Positions 30,530 to 39,862 of a stretch of DNA of 64,000 nucleotides are shown in pieces. The DNA comes from Pseudomonas sp. TH15 (GTDB taxonomy: Bacteria; Pseudomonadota; Gammaproteobacteria; Pseudomonadales; Pseudomonadaceae). The DNA lies in NCBI RefSeq assembly GCF_016651105.1, contig NZ_JAEKEL010000001.1:3276001-3340000 (forward strand), given 5' to 3'. A model generated the notes under the pieces. It worked only from the letters and a program-made list of their open reading frames with translations, was not told the DNA's origin and did no database searches. The stretch's first letter is position 1. Each line of letters opens with the position of its first letter. The translations under genes and the position numbers were made by a program.

Positions 30530-31285
30530 ATGGACAAACACTACGTCCAACCGAGTGTTCGCCGAAGACATCGAAGTCTGGCGGAGGAGTTGGTCACTGA
30601 ACTTTCCCGGCGCATTTGCAGCAGTGAGCTGGCGCGCGGGACAAAATTGCCGACCGAGTCTCAAGTCATGGAGGAGCATGGGGTCAGTCGTACTGTCGTA
30701 CGTGAGGCGATTTCCCGTTTGCAGGCAGCAGGCCTGGTGGAAACCCGTCACGGCATCGGCACGTTTGTCCGAGACATTCCTAGCCCGAGCGGTTTTCGCA
30801 TCGACCCGGACAGCATTGTCACGTTAGCGGACGTACTGGCGGTGCTTGAGTTGCGCATCAGCCTGGAGGTCGAAGCTGCCGGTCTGGCTTGTGCGCGTCG
30901 CACCGATGAGCAGTTGCAACTGATGCGCGACTCGCTGGATGCGCTCAATTCTCGAGCGGTCAGTGTCGATTACGCGGTGTCTGCCGACTTTCAGTTTCAC
31001 CAGCAAATCGCGTTGGCTACAGGTAATCGCTATTTCACCGACATCATGCTGCACCTTGGGGTCAGTATTCTTCCGCGCACGCGGCTGCATTCCAAGCGTG
31101 TGGTCAACGACAATAAAGAGCCCTATCTGGAGCGTTTAAGCCGCGAGCACGAAGACATCTACAAGGCGATTGTTCGCCGCGATGCCGATGCTGCGCGCGC
31201 GGCGATGCGCCTGCATTTGTCCAACAGCCGCGAGCGGATGCGCCGCGCGTATGAGGCCGCCGCCGTCGAGGCGTTGAACGCTTGA
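30530..31285 (+). CDS. FadR-subfamily GntR regulator of the pectin/galacturonate locus
   Basis: A 251-residue regulator. The winged helix at about 15-85 includes LPTESQVMEEHGVSRTVVRE and VETRHGIGTFV. An all-helical FCD effector domain follows, with the expected acidic and histidine residues (ADFQFHQQIALATG). Such proteins usually bind sugar acids and act as repressors. The ATG at 30530 gives a typical N-terminus; the ribosome-binding site is weak. Its position between the pectate lyase and the galacturonate genes, with matching palindromes in front of four transcription units, points to the local regulator. The effector (galacturonate or galactarate) is a guess. Confidence 0.85.
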   Translation: MDKHYVQPSVRRRHRSLAEELVTELSRRICSSELARGTKLPTESQVMEEHGVSRTVVREAISRLQAAGLVETRHGIGTFVRDIPSPSGFRIDPDSIVTLADVLAVLELRISLEVEAAGLACARRTDEQLQLMRDSLDALNSRAVSVDYAVSADFQFHQQIALATGNRYFTDIMLHLGVSILPRTRLHSKRVVNDNKEPYLERLSREHEDIYKAIVRRDADAARAAMRLHLSNSRERMRRAYEAAAVEALNA

Positions 31286-31294
31286 TGGCAGGCC

Positions 31295-32188
31295 TCAGGC
31301 CCGCGCCATGGGTTCGGGCAGCCCCTTGACGCCTGGATTCAAGGCGAAGACTCCACCCGCTAGAGGCTGGTCGCTGAGGTCGATGCCTTGAGGGCGAATC
31401 GAGGTGACAAACAGCGTGTCGAGACGGTCGCCGCCAAACGCGCACATCGTCGGTTTCTTCACCGGAAGCGGCAGTGAACGATCAAGCTTTCCTTCAGGGG
31501 TAAAGCGCAGAACCTGCCCTGAATCAATCGCGCAGATCCAGTAACACCCTTCAGAATCGACCGCCGCGCCGTCCGGCCGTCCCGGATGATTATTCATGTC
31601 GACGAAGGCGCGACGGTGGTGTGGCGTGCCGCTGTCGATGTCGTAGTCGAAGGCCCAGATGTGCTGTTGCGTCGGGTGCGAGTCGGACAAATACATCGTC
31701 CGGCCATCCGGGCTGAACGCCAGCCCATTGGGTACCACCAGCCCTTCGATTTGCGCGGCAAGCCGATCGACGATGCCTTCGGATTTCGGATCATATCTAT
31801 ACAGTGCACCGACCGCGTCTGCGCCCATGTGGGTTTGCATCGTACTGACCCAGAAGCGTCCCTGACGATCGCAACGACCATCGTTAAAACGCATCGGCGC
31901 GCTGGCGTGCTCGACTCCGGCGAGCTTTTCCGCACTCAAGTGACCATCGGCCTGTGGCAGCAATTTGAACAGACCGGTTTCCTGCGCGCCGATCCAGTGC
32001 CCCGCCGAGCTGCGGACAATGCACGCGAGCATTTCGTCTGCCTGCCAACTGTCGGTCTTGCCGTCAGTCTGCCAGCGGTGCAACCGGCCGGCGGGAATGT
32101 CCACCCAATAAAGGGCCTTTTCCGCCGCTTGCCAGACCGGGCTTTCGCCCGTTGCATTGCGTGCGTCGACGATCAGTTCGGCATTCAT
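31295..32188 (-). CDS. SMP-30/gluconolactonase-family lactonase
   Basis: A 297-residue beta-propeller lactonase with the metal-ligand glutamate in ATGESPVW, MRFNDGRCDRQGRFWVST, VPNGLAFSPDGRTMYLSDS and GRPDGAAVDSEGCYW. It most likely opens the galactaro-lactone made by the uronate dehydrogenase to galactarate. Its ATG overlaps the dehydrogenase stop (ATGA), so the two are cotranslated. The frame continues upstream of 32188, but only this start gives the family N-terminus. Confidence 0.9.
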   Translation of the reverse strand: MNAELIVDARNATGESPVWQAAEKALYWVDIPAGRLHRWQTDGKTDSWQADEMLACIVRSSAGHWIGAQETGLFKLLPQADGHLSAEKLAGVEHASAPMRFNDGRCDRQGRFWVSTMQTHMGADAVGALYRYDPKSEGIVDRLAAQIEGLVVPNGLAFSPDGRTMYLSDSHPTQQHIWAFDYDIDSGTPHHRRAFVDMNNHPGRPDGAAVDSEGCYWICAIDSGQVLRFTPEGKLDRSLPLPVKKPTMCAFGGDRLDTLFVTSIRPQGIDLSDQPLAGGVFALNPGVKGLPEPMARA

Positions 32189-33027
32189 TGGTGGCGCGCC
32201 GCAAGGTCGTCGAATGGTCCGGCAGCGGTAAACGCTCCGCCTTGAAACAGGCTGTCGGGCGAGTCGGCGGCAGGCTTGGGTTGTTGTTCCATTTTCGCGC
32301 GGAAGGCTTCGGAACTGTCCTGAGGGGCAAAGCCCAGATGTGCGGCGTGGCGATTGCTCCACCATTGATCGCGGTTGGCAGAAACACCATAAACCACGCT
32401 GTGCTTCACATCGTCGGCCAGCAGTGCGCGTGCGACCAGATGCTCAAGATCTGCATAGCTCAGCCACGTCGAGAGCATGCGTAGATTGCGTGGCTCGGGG
32501 AATGAGGAGCCGATGCGCAAACTCACCGTTTCGATGCCATAGCGGTGAAAGTAGAACGTCGCCATGTCCTCGCCGTAAGCTTTCGATAACGCGTAATAAC
32601 CGTCAGGGCGACGCGGTGAATGGGCATCGATTTCGGCGTCTTGTGAATAAAACCCGGTGACGTGGTTGGAGCTGGCAAACACGATCCGTTTGATCCCTTG
32701 CTGACGCGCCGCTTCATAAATATGAAAGGTGCCGCGAATGTTTGCCTCGAGAATTTCTTCGAAAGGCCTCTCTACCGAAATCCCACCCAAATGGACAATG
32801 GCATCGACCCCTTCGACCAGGGCTGCCACGCCAGCCTTGTCGGCCAGATTGCAATTGATCACTTCGTCATGCTCGCCACGGCTCTCGGCCATCGGGCTGA
32901 TGTCCGAGGAACGGACGATTTCGGCATGCGCCTGCAGGGTTTCTCTGAGTATCTGACCCAGGCCACCGGCGGCGCCGGTCAGCAGAATGCGCTTGAAGGG
33001 TTTTTGCTGCGAGGTTTGCGTGGTCAT
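32185..33027 (-). CDS. udh: NAD-dependent uronate dehydrogenase
   Basis: A 280-residue short-chain dehydrogenase oxidising D-galacturonate and D-glucuronate to aldaro-lactones with NAD+. It closely resembles the known P. syringae enzyme as I recall it: LLTGAAGGLG nucleotide-binding loop, ASSNHVTGFY, catalytic YYALSKAYGED (Y-x3-K) and WWSNRHAAHLGF. The start at 33027 has GGAAG eight bases upstream; ATG 33042 is a weaker alternative. It lies downstream of the porin gene with a long hairpin between, and probably in the same transcript. Confidence 0.93.
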   Translation of the reverse strand: MTTQTSQQKPFKRILLTGAAGGLGQILRETLQAHAEIVRSSDISPMAESRGEHDEVINCNLADKAGVAALVEGVDAIVHLGGISVERPFEEILEANIRGTFHIYEAARQQGIKRIVFASSNHVTGFYSQDAEIDAHSPRRPDGYYALSKAYGEDMATFYFHRYGIETVSLRIGSSFPEPRNLRMLSTWLSYADLEHLVARALLADDVKHSVVYGVSANRDQWWSNRHAAHLGFAPQDSSEAFRAKMEQQPKPAADSPDSLFQGGAFTAAGPFDDLAARHQ

Positions 33028-33075
33028 GGTCAGGTCTTCCATTGCGCTGTGGTGAATGTCGGTTCAGGGAGAGAT

Positions 33076-33112
33076 GCCGAGTTGACGAGCGATGCGCGCT
33101 CGGCAACTCGGC
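33076..33112 (-). terminator. Long hairpin between the porin and udh genes
   Basis: GCCGAGTTG and CAACTCGGC plus an inner CGAGC/GCTCG stem make a nearly continuous 15-bp hairpin with a 7-base loop. There is no T-run on the minus strand, so it may stabilise the upstream porin message or partly attenuate udh rather than fully terminate. Confidence 0.5.
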
Positions 33113-33124
33113 CTGGTGCGGGGC

Positions 33125-33850
33125 TTACATGAAGTTGTACTGAACCCCGAGACGCCAGCGCGCTTGGCGATCGGGGGAGGTGGAGTCGACTTTGACGTCG
33201 CCGATTTCCATGAACGGTGCCCATTGCTTGGTCAGCTTGTATTTGACGATCAGGTTCTGTTCGTAGTCGCTCTTCTTGTTGTCGTAGCGGATGTAGTCGG
33301 TCTTGAAATAGATGAACTGATATTCGTAAGCCCACTTGTTGGCTGGTGTGTAGCCGAGCCAGCCTTCGAAGCGGTGGGTGGTCTGGTCATCCTTGTAGTG
33401 ATCGGGCATGTCTTTGTTGACCTGGTCGCGATCGAGTTTGCGCAGGTCCAGGCGATAGCGCGTCGCTACGTAAAAGGCGTCGTCGATTTTGTAGTTGTAC
33501 TTGAGGCCGAACTTGTAGGCGGTCGCATCCTTGGAGCTGTCCATCTGGAACGCTGGGGTCAGCGTCGATTGCGCGCTGAGTTTGTAGTTGTAGCTGACCG
33601 TGAACTCATGGCCGTTGTTGACCATGTTGTCGTAGGCGACATCTTTGCGATCGCCGGCGGTGCGGTATTTCATTTCCGCTTCAAATCCCAGTCCACTGTC
33701 CAGTCGGTAGTTGAGTTTGACTCGATCAGCGTGGGCGCTGTCGTCTTCGGTGTACTGGTGGCGGTAGTTGATGCTGGCAGAGTCAGCGCTGGCGCAGAAA
33801 GGCAGGCTGAGGGTCGCAACAGTCACGAGCGTGCGTAGGGTGGTGTTCAT
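33125..33850 (-). CDS. KdgM-type oligogalacturonate-specific porin
   Basis: A 241-residue outer-membrane beta-barrel. A signal peptide ends in CASADS; alternating strands rich in Tyr, Lys and Asp follow (INYRHQYTEDD, NYRLDSGLGFEAEMKYRT), ending in the usual terminal Phe region YNFM. It resembles the 12-stranded KdgM/NanC porins that take up acidic oligosaccharides. Start 33850 was chosen because the signal peptide begins there and GAAGA lies upstream. It is divergent from the sugar-acid dehydratase gene across a 360-base control region. Confidence 0.87.
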   Translation of the reverse strand: MNTTLRTLVTVATLSLPFCASADSASINYRHQYTEDDSAHADRVKLNYRLDSGLGFEAEMKYRTAGDRKDVAYDNMVNNGHEFTVSYNYKLSAQSTLTPAFQMDSSKDATAYKFGLKYNYKIDDAFYVATRYRLDLRKLDRDQVNKDMPDHYKDDQTTHRFEGWLGYTPANKWAYEYQFIYFKTDYIRYDNKKSDYEQNLIVKYKLTKQWAPFMEIGDVKVDSTSPDRQARWRLGVQYNFM

Positions 33851-33944
33851 ACGGTCTTCTTTTTTTGTTTTTGTTAGGGTCGTTTGACAAGGACTACGGG
33901 CACCCCGGTGTTGCGTCTGTCTCTCATTTGAGGTGCAGATATAA

Positions 33945-33957
33945 GTTATCGTACGAC
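33945..33957. promoter_or_regulatory. Operator-like site upstream of the porin-udh operon
   Basis: GTTATCGTACGAC differs at two positions from the site at 30466 and has the same central CGTAC. It lies 95 bases upstream of the porin start, in the region that also holds the 34136 site. The remaining bases 33851-34211 hold promoters but no gene. Confidence 0.5.
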
Positions 33958-34135
33958 AAGATGACTCGTCTACGTCATTTTGCTGCTTTTGAAACATCTA
34001 GACACATATATGGCCTATGAATAGGGCTCTAAAGCCAGTCGTGTTATTCAACAGTTGTCTTTAAAAACGGAGGTTTGCTGGTTATTGGGTAGAGGAAGGC
34101 AAGAGAGCGAGCTGTATTTTTGGGTCTTTTCAAGC

Positions 34136-34148
34136 GTTGTACGATGAC
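34136..34148. promoter_or_regulatory. Operator-like site upstream of the dehydratase-ABC operon
   Basis: GTTGTACGATGAC is identical to the site in front of gspG (19783). It lies 64 bases before the ATG at 34212 and so would be well placed for promoter control of the importer operon. Confidence 0.5.
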
Positions 34149-34211
34149 CTATGATCGGCGACAACAGACGACACTCTTGTCACAAATCCAATAAGAAGGC
34201 TAAAGACGTCC

Positions 34212-35365
34212 ATGAGAATCACAGCAGTCAACGTCCAGGTTTTTCCTATCCCACTCGCCGCGCCGTCGACAGCGCAGGGCATGCCCATCCCGGTGATGTC
34301 ACCCAGGCGCAAATGGCTTTGTTGCGCATCCAGACTGAAGACGGCAAGGAGGGTTATGCCTTCGGCGCGCCTGAGCTGATCCGTCCTTATGTGCTGGATG
34401 GTTTTGTGCGCAAAGTGCTGGTCGGGCAAAACGCCTTCGATCGCGAAAAGATCTGGCACGACCTCGCACACTGGCAGCGCGGCAGTGCCAGCCAGTTGAC
34501 TGACCGTGCTCTGGCGTTGGTCGAGCAAGCCTTGTGGGACTGGGCGGGGCGCAAGCTCGGGCTGCCGGTGCACAAGCTGATCGGCGGTTTCCGCGACAAG
34601 GTGCCGGCGTACGGTTCGACCATGTGCGGCGATGAGTTGCCGGGCGGTCTGGCCACGCCGGAAGACTACGGCCGGTTTGCCGAAACCCTGGTCGAGCGCG
34701 GCTACAAGGCGATCAAATTGCACACCTGGATGCCGCCGGTGTCGTTCGCGCCGAGCCCGCGCATTGACGTAAAAGCCTGTGCCGCGGTGCGCGAAGCGGT
34801 GGGGCCGGATATCGCCCTGATGCTCGATGGTTATCACTGGTACAGCCGCACCGAAGCGCTGTACATCGGCCGCGAGCTGGAAAAGCTCGACTTCGCCTGG
34901 TTCGAAGAGCCGATGATGGAAGAGTCCGCCGAATCCTATGCCTGGCTGGCGGGTCAGTTGGACATCCCGGTGCTGGGCCCGGAAACCCTGTCCGGCAAAC
35001 ACCTGAGCCGGGCCAGTTGGGTGAAGAACGATGTCTGCGACATCCTGCGTGCCGGTGTCGCTGGCGTGGGTGGGATTGCACCGTGCTTGAAGGTTGCGCA
35101 CATGGCTGAATCGTTCGGCATGGATTGTGAAATCCACGGCAATGGTGCGGCGAATCTGGCGGTGGTCGGCGCGATCAAGAACTGCACCTGGTACGAACGT
35201 GGCTTGCTGCACCCGTATCTGGATTACGACGAAGTGCCGGCCTACCTGAAACGTCTGGTCGACCCGATGGACAGCGACGGTTTCGTGCATCTGTCCGACC
35301 TGCCAGGTCTGGGCGAAGAGATCGATTTCAACTTCATCGAGATGAATACGCTGAAAAGCTTCTGA
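34212..35365 (+). CDS. Enolase-superfamily sugar-acid dehydratase, apparent 5' frameshift
   Basis: A mandelate-racemase-type enzyme of about 384 residues: AIKLHTW (KxH catalytic pair), MLDGYHWYS (metal Asp), WFEEPM (metal Glu), LGPETL (metal Glu) and EIHGNGA (His). It most likely dehydrates galactarate or a related acid produced by the neighbouring enzymes. From ATG 34212 the frame reads MRITAVNVQVF, then family sequence (SYPTRRAVDSAGHAHPG) continues in another frame; one extra T in the five-T run at 34240-34244 would join them. The ATG at 34151 in the downstream frame lacks a sensible N-terminus. Substrate is uncertain. Confidence 0.8.
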
Positions 35366-35437
35366 CGTGTAAGCGGGCTGCCCGGTACACGCCGGGCTGT
35401 CCGAGAGCCCTATAAATATAAGAAAGGCACTCTCGCT

Positions 35438-37048
35438 ATGAGCATTCTTCCTTCGCTGTGGGCGCGGGTATTGGCGGCGACTCTGGTGGTCGGCGTGTTA
35501 CCTGTGGCCTACGCCAAAACCCCGGCCGATCAACTGATCGTCGGCATGAGCATGATCAATCTGCTGTCCCTTGATCCGGCGGCAGCCACTGGTCTGGACG
35601 TGTCGGAGATCAATGCCAACCTCTATGACATGTTGCTGGTGCAGGATGTCGCTCAGCCGGATCGCCTGTTGCCGGCACTGGCTGAGCGCTGGCAGGTCAG
35701 TGATGACCGCAAGACCCTGACCTTCAACCTGCGCTCCGGCGTGCAGTTTCAGTCCGGCAATCCGTTGACTGCCGAAGACGTTGCCTGGTCGCTGCAACGG
35801 GTACTCAAGCTCAACCTCGCCTTGGCTTCCACCTGGAAGGCCTACGGTTTCACCGCCGAGAATGTCGAGCGTTCGATGCGTGCCACGGATGCCAATACCT
35901 TTGTCATCGAGCTGCCACGCCCGACTGACCCGATGCTGGTGCTCAACACGCTGGCGACGTCGCCCAGCGCATTTATTCTTGATCGCAAAAAAGTCCTCGA
36001 ACACCAAAAAAACAATGACCTGGGCGCTGCCTGGCTGGTCACGCACGCGGCCGGTAGCGGCGCGTTTGTGCTCAATGACTGGCGCGCCAATGACGTGATA
36101 CTGATGAGTCGTTTCGACAACTATTGGGGAGGCCCGGCCAAGCTCAAGCGCATCGTCATGCGCAACATGACCGAGTCGCAGTCGTTGCGTCTGATGATTG
36201 AGCGCGGCGACCTCGACATCGCCAAAGGCATGTCCGCGCCGGACATCGAAGCCCTGCAAAAAAGCGACAAGGTGCGCACGCAAACCCTGCAGCGCGGCAC
36301 GTTGTATTACGTCGCGCTGAGTGTGAAGCAGCCGATGTTCGCCGATGCGCGGGTGCGTAAAGCCGTGCGCTCATTGATCGACTATCAGGGCATCAACCAG
36401 ACGGTCATGCCGCATTACGGCGTGCTCAATCAGCGGCCGATGCCGCTGGGTCTGGCTGCGCGTCTGCCCGATCCCGGTTACACGCTGAATGTCGAAGAGG
36501 CGAAAAAACTCCTCGCCGAAGCCGGTTACCCCAACGGTTTCAAAACCAGCATCCGCGTGCTGGCCGAGCCGCCGTTCATCAACATTGCCTCCAATCTGCA
36601 ATCGACCCTGGCTCAGGCCGGGATCGAGGCCAGCATCATCACCGGCACCGGTAACCAGATCTACGGCGCCATGCGTGAACGCAGTTTCGACATCATCGTC
36701 GGGCGCGGCGGTGGCGGGGCGGAGCGTCATCCTCATTCGAGCCTGCGCACACTGGTGTACAACCCGGACAACCGCGACGAAGCCAAGCTGAGCAATTTTC
36801 AGGGCTGGCGCACGTCGTTCTACAGCCCCGAGTTGAACCAGTTGATCGAGAGCGCTGAGGTCGAGCCCGATGCCAACAAGCAACTCGCTCAGTACCAGCA
36901 GATTCAGCAGCAACTCGATCAACAGGTGGGCGCCATTCTGCCGGTCTCGCAGATGACCGATACGGTGCTGGTGTATGCCGACGTTGCTGATTTCCAAGGC
37001 CACACGGCAGCGACCACGCGCTACAAAGACGTCTACAAGAAGCGCTGA
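35438..37048 (+). CDS. Dipeptide-family ABC substrate-binding protein (copy 1)
   Basis: A 536-residue periplasmic binding protein of the DppA/OppA family (SBP_bac_5), with a signal peptide cleaved near AYAKT and the typical LTFNLRSGVQFQSGNPLTAED segment. In this operon the ligand is probably an oligogalacturonide rather than a peptide, by analogy with the context; sequence alone cannot tell. It is a close paralogue of the protein at 38196 (shared start KTPADQLIVGMSM and many blocks after). AAGAAAGG precedes the ATG. A stable hairpin follows the stop. Confidence 0.9.
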   Translation: MSILPSLWARVLAATLVVGVLPVAYAKTPADQLIVGMSMINLLSLDPAAATGLDVSEINANLYDMLLVQDVAQPDRLLPALAERWQVSDDRKTLTFNLRSGVQFQSGNPLTAEDVAWSLQRVLKLNLALASTWKAYGFTAENVERSMRATDANTFVIELPRPTDPMLVLNTLATSPSAFILDRKKVLEHQKNNDLGAAWLVTHAAGSGAFVLNDWRANDVILMSRFDNYWGGPAKLKRIVMRNMTESQSLRLMIERGDLDIAKGMSAPDIEALQKSDKVRTQTLQRGTLYYVALSVKQPMFADARVRKAVRSLIDYQGINQTVMPHYGVLNQRPMPLGLAARLPDPGYTLNVEEAKKLLAEAGYPNGFKTSIRVLAEPPFINIASNLQSTLAQAGIEASIITGTGNQIYGAMRERSFDIIVGRGGGGAERHPHSSLRTLVYNPDNRDEAKLSNFQGWRTSFYSPELNQLIESAEVEPDANKQLAQYQQIQQQLDQQVGAILPVSQMTDTVLVYADVADFQGHTAATTRYKDVYKKR

Positions 37049-37053
37049 ACACC

Positions 37054-37073
37054 GCGCGGGGTGAACCCCGCGC
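37054..37073 (+). terminator. GC-rich hairpin after the first binding-protein gene
   Basis: GCGCGGGG and CCCCGCGC pair perfectly (8 bp) around TGAA. No T-run follows, so it probably protects the 3' end of the binding-protein mRNA and lowers expression of the permease, a common arrangement in ABC operons. Confidence 0.5.
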
Positions 37074-37111
37074 TTCGGCTGCAGCGGTGACCGATTTATC
37101 AGGAGCTCACT

Positions 37112-38149
37112 ATGTTTGTTATGACTGCCTCTGCCATGGGAGCCCGCGCTTCCAATACCGCCCGGCGCGCGAGCACGGTGCTGGTGACCTTGCTCGGTCT
37201 GTTGGCGTTGACCTTTGTCATCGGCCGGGTCATGCCGCTTGATCCGGTGCTGGCGGTGGTCGGCCCGGACGCCGACAGTTCCACCTACGATCAGGTCTAT
37301 CGGGCAATGGGTCTGGACAAGCCGATCTGGACTCAATTCGGTCTGTACCTCAACGACTTGCTGCACGGCAATTTCGGCAATGCGCTGCTGACCGGTCACC
37401 CGGTGCTCGACGACATCCGTCGGGTGTTCCCGGCAACCATCGAGCTGGCGACGCTGGCCATTCTGTTCGGCGTGCTGATCGGCTTGCCGCTGGGCGTGTG
37501 TGCGGCCAGCAATCAAGGGCGCCTCGGCGATCATGTGGCGCGGGTGATTACCTTGTTCGGTTACTCCACGCCGATCTTCTGGCTGGGCATGATGGGCTTG
37601 CTGGTGTTCTACGCCTGGCTCGGTTGGGCCGGCGGTGCCGGGCGCATTGATCTGGCCTATGACGGCATGGTGCCCGAGGTCACCGGCCTGTTGCTGATCG
37701 ATACGAGCCTGGCGCGCGACTGGGAAGCCTTCGCCAGCGCCTTGCGCCACATCGTCCTGCCAGCGCTGATTCTCGGCCTCAATTCGGTGGCGTACATCAG
37801 CCGCATGACGCGCAGCTTCATGCTTGAGCAGCTGTCGCAGGAATACATCATCACCGCACGGGTCAAGGGCCTCTCGCGGCGCCAGGTGGTCTGGGGGCAC
37901 GCCTTCCGTAACATTCTTGTGCAGTTGCTGACGGTGGTGGCGCTGGCCTACGGCTCGCTGCTCGAAGGTGCCGTGCTCATCGAAACGGTGTTTGCCTGGC
38001 CCGGTTTTGGCCAATACCTGACCAGTAGCCTGATGCTCGGTGACATGAACGCGGTGATGGGGTGCGTGCTGGTGATCGGATTGATTTTCGTCGCGCTCAA
38101 CCTGATCAGTGATGCCTTGTACAAGGTCTTCGATCCACGCACCCGTTAA
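37112..38149 (+). CDS. DppB-type ABC permease
   Basis: A 345-residue inner-membrane permease with six predicted helices. The first, VTLLGLLALTFVIGRVMPLDP, is typical of DppB. The cytoplasmic EAA-like loop lies around YIITARVKGLSRRQVVWGHA. AGGAG precedes the ATG. It sits between the two binding-protein genes and would pair with the DppC-type permease. Confidence 0.92.
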   Translation: MFVMTASAMGARASNTARRASTVLVTLLGLLALTFVIGRVMPLDPVLAVVGPDADSSTYDQVYRAMGLDKPIWTQFGLYLNDLLHGNFGNALLTGHPVLDDIRRVFPATIELATLAILFGVLIGLPLGVCAASNQGRLGDHVARVITLFGYSTPIFWLGMMGLLVFYAWLGWAGGAGRIDLAYDGMVPEVTGLLLIDTSLARDWEAFASALRHIVLPALILGLNSVAYISRMTRSFMLEQLSQEYIITARVKGLSRRQVVWGHAFRNILVQLLTVVALAYGSLLEGAVLIETVFAWPGFGQYLTSSLMLGDMNAVMGCVLVIGLIFVALNLISDALYKVFDPRTR

Positions 38150-38195
38150 CCCGCAACGCCGCAGCACTAAAAACTATAAAAAGAAGGATTCTTCA

Positions 38196-39806
38196 ATGAC
38201 GACTGCATTTACCAAACTGCACGCAAGCCTGTTGGCGGCGATCCTGGCGCTGGGGCCGATGACGCTGGCCAATGCCAAGACCCCGGCCGATCAGTTGATC
38301 GTCGGCATGAGCATGGTCAACCTGTTCTCCATCGACCCGGCCAATGCGCCTGGTCTGGATGCTTCCGGGGTCAACGCCAACCTGTACGACACGCTGGTCA
38401 AGCGTGATCAGGGCGACCCGGAAAAGCACCTGCCGCAACTGGCCGAGCGTTGGGAGATCAGCGAGGACGGCAAGCAGGTGACGTTTCATCTGCGTCAGGA
38501 CGTGAAGTTTCATTCCGGCAATCCGCTGACCGCCGAAGATGTGGCCTGGTCGCTGTACCGAGTGATGAAGCTCAACTTCGGTTTGGCGACTACCTGGAAA
38601 GCCTACGGCTACAACGTCGACAACATTCAGTCGCTGATCCGCGCCAGTGATGCCCACACGCTGGTCATCGATCTGCCGCAAACCATGGATCCGCTGCTGT
38701 TGGTCGACTCGCTGGCGATTTCGCCGAGTGCGGTGGTGGTCGATAAAAAAACAGCATTGGCCCATGAGAAGAATGGCGACCTGGGTGCCGGCTGGCTGGT
38801 GACCAACGAGGCTGGCAGCGGCCCTTTCGTGCTGACCAAGTGGACGGCCAATGACTCGCTGTTGCTGACCCGTTTCGACGGCTACTGGGGTGGCGCGGCC
38901 AAGCTCAAACGTGTGGTGGTACGGCACATGACCGAATCGCAGTCGCTGCGTCTGATGCTCGAACGCGGTGATCTCGATATGGCCTACGGTATGGCTGCAC
39001 CGGACATTCGAGCCATCGACGGCTCGGAGAAAATCCACGTTCAGTCGTTGCCGCGCGGCACTATGTATTACGTCGCGATGAGCATGAAACAGCCTGAATT
39101 TGCCAATCCCAAGGTGCGCGAAGCAGTGCGCAACCTGATTGACTACAAGGGCCTCGACGAACAGGTGATGCCGTATTACGGCAAGCTCAATCAGCAACCG
39201 ATGCAACTGAGTCTGCAAGCGCGCCTGCCCGATCCGGGTTATCACATGGACGTGGCAAACGCGAAGAAACTGCTCGCCGAAGCGGGTTACCCCGAAGGTT
39301 TCAGCACCACCATCCGCACGCTGTCGGAGCCGCCCTTCATCGACATTGCTGCGCGTCTGCAAGCGACGCTCGCCGAAGGCGGGATCAAGGCCAATATCGT
39401 CACCGGCACCGGCAATCAGGTGTACGGCGCGATGCGTGCACGCAACTTCGAGATCATCGTCGCGCGTGGGGCCGAGCGTTATCCGCATCCGTATTTCAGC
39501 TTGCGCACTTTCGCCTACAACCCCAACAACAGCGATGACGCTGGTTTGCCTAACTTCCAGGGCTGGCGGGCCTCGTTCTTCAATCCGCAGCTCAACAGCC
39601 TGATCGATCAGGCCGGAGTCGAGCGCGACGCCAGTCAGCGGCTGAGCCTGTATCACCAGGCACAGAAACTCTATGACCAGCAGGTCGGCCCGATCCTGAT
39701 GATTTCGCAGATGACCGACACCGTGGTCAGCGCCGCCGACGTCAAGGGTTTCGCCGGCGATGACGCCGAGGCGACGCGCTACCTGGGTGTTTACAAGCAA
39801 CGCTGA
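38196..39806 (+). CDS. Dipeptide-family ABC substrate-binding protein (copy 2)
   Basis: A 536-residue paralogue of the protein at 35438, of the same length, with a signal peptide cleaved near ANAKT. Shared blocks include NPLTAEDVAWSL, LLAEAGYP and QMTDTV. AAGAAGG precedes the ATG. Having two similar binding proteins for one permease pair suggests two related ligands, for example saturated and unsaturated galacturonides (inference). Confidence 0.9.
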   Translation: MTTAFTKLHASLLAAILALGPMTLANAKTPADQLIVGMSMVNLFSIDPANAPGLDASGVNANLYDTLVKRDQGDPEKHLPQLAERWEISEDGKQVTFHLRQDVKFHSGNPLTAEDVAWSLYRVMKLNFGLATTWKAYGYNVDNIQSLIRASDAHTLVIDLPQTMDPLLLVDSLAISPSAVVVDKKTALAHEKNGDLGAGWLVTNEAGSGPFVLTKWTANDSLLLTRFDGYWGGAAKLKRVVVRHMTESQSLRLMLERGDLDMAYGMAAPDIRAIDGSEKIHVQSLPRGTMYYVAMSMKQPEFANPKVREAVRNLIDYKGLDEQVMPYYGKLNQQPMQLSLQARLPDPGYHMDVANAKKLLAEAGYPEGFSTTIRTLSEPPFIDIAARLQATLAEGGIKANIVTGTGNQVYGAMRARNFEIIVARGAERYPHPYFSLRTFAYNPNNSDDAGLPNFQGWRASFFNPQLNSLIDQAGVERDASQRLSLYHQAQKLYDQQVGPILMISQMTDTVVSAADVKGFAGDDAEATRYLGVYKQR

Positions 39807-39862
39807 ATGCCGCCCGGTGCGCTTTCGGGCGCAGCGGCTGATCGTGAATTCAATCCGAGAAC

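Noticed and set aside
34151..34211. ATG 34151 as start of the dehydratase
   Set aside because: It would add a basic, unfamiliar N-terminus, while MRITAVNV at 34212 in the adjacent frame fits the family start.
36371..38167. 598-codon minus-strand frame opposite the ABC genes
   Set aside because: Antisense shadow of two well-identified transport genes.
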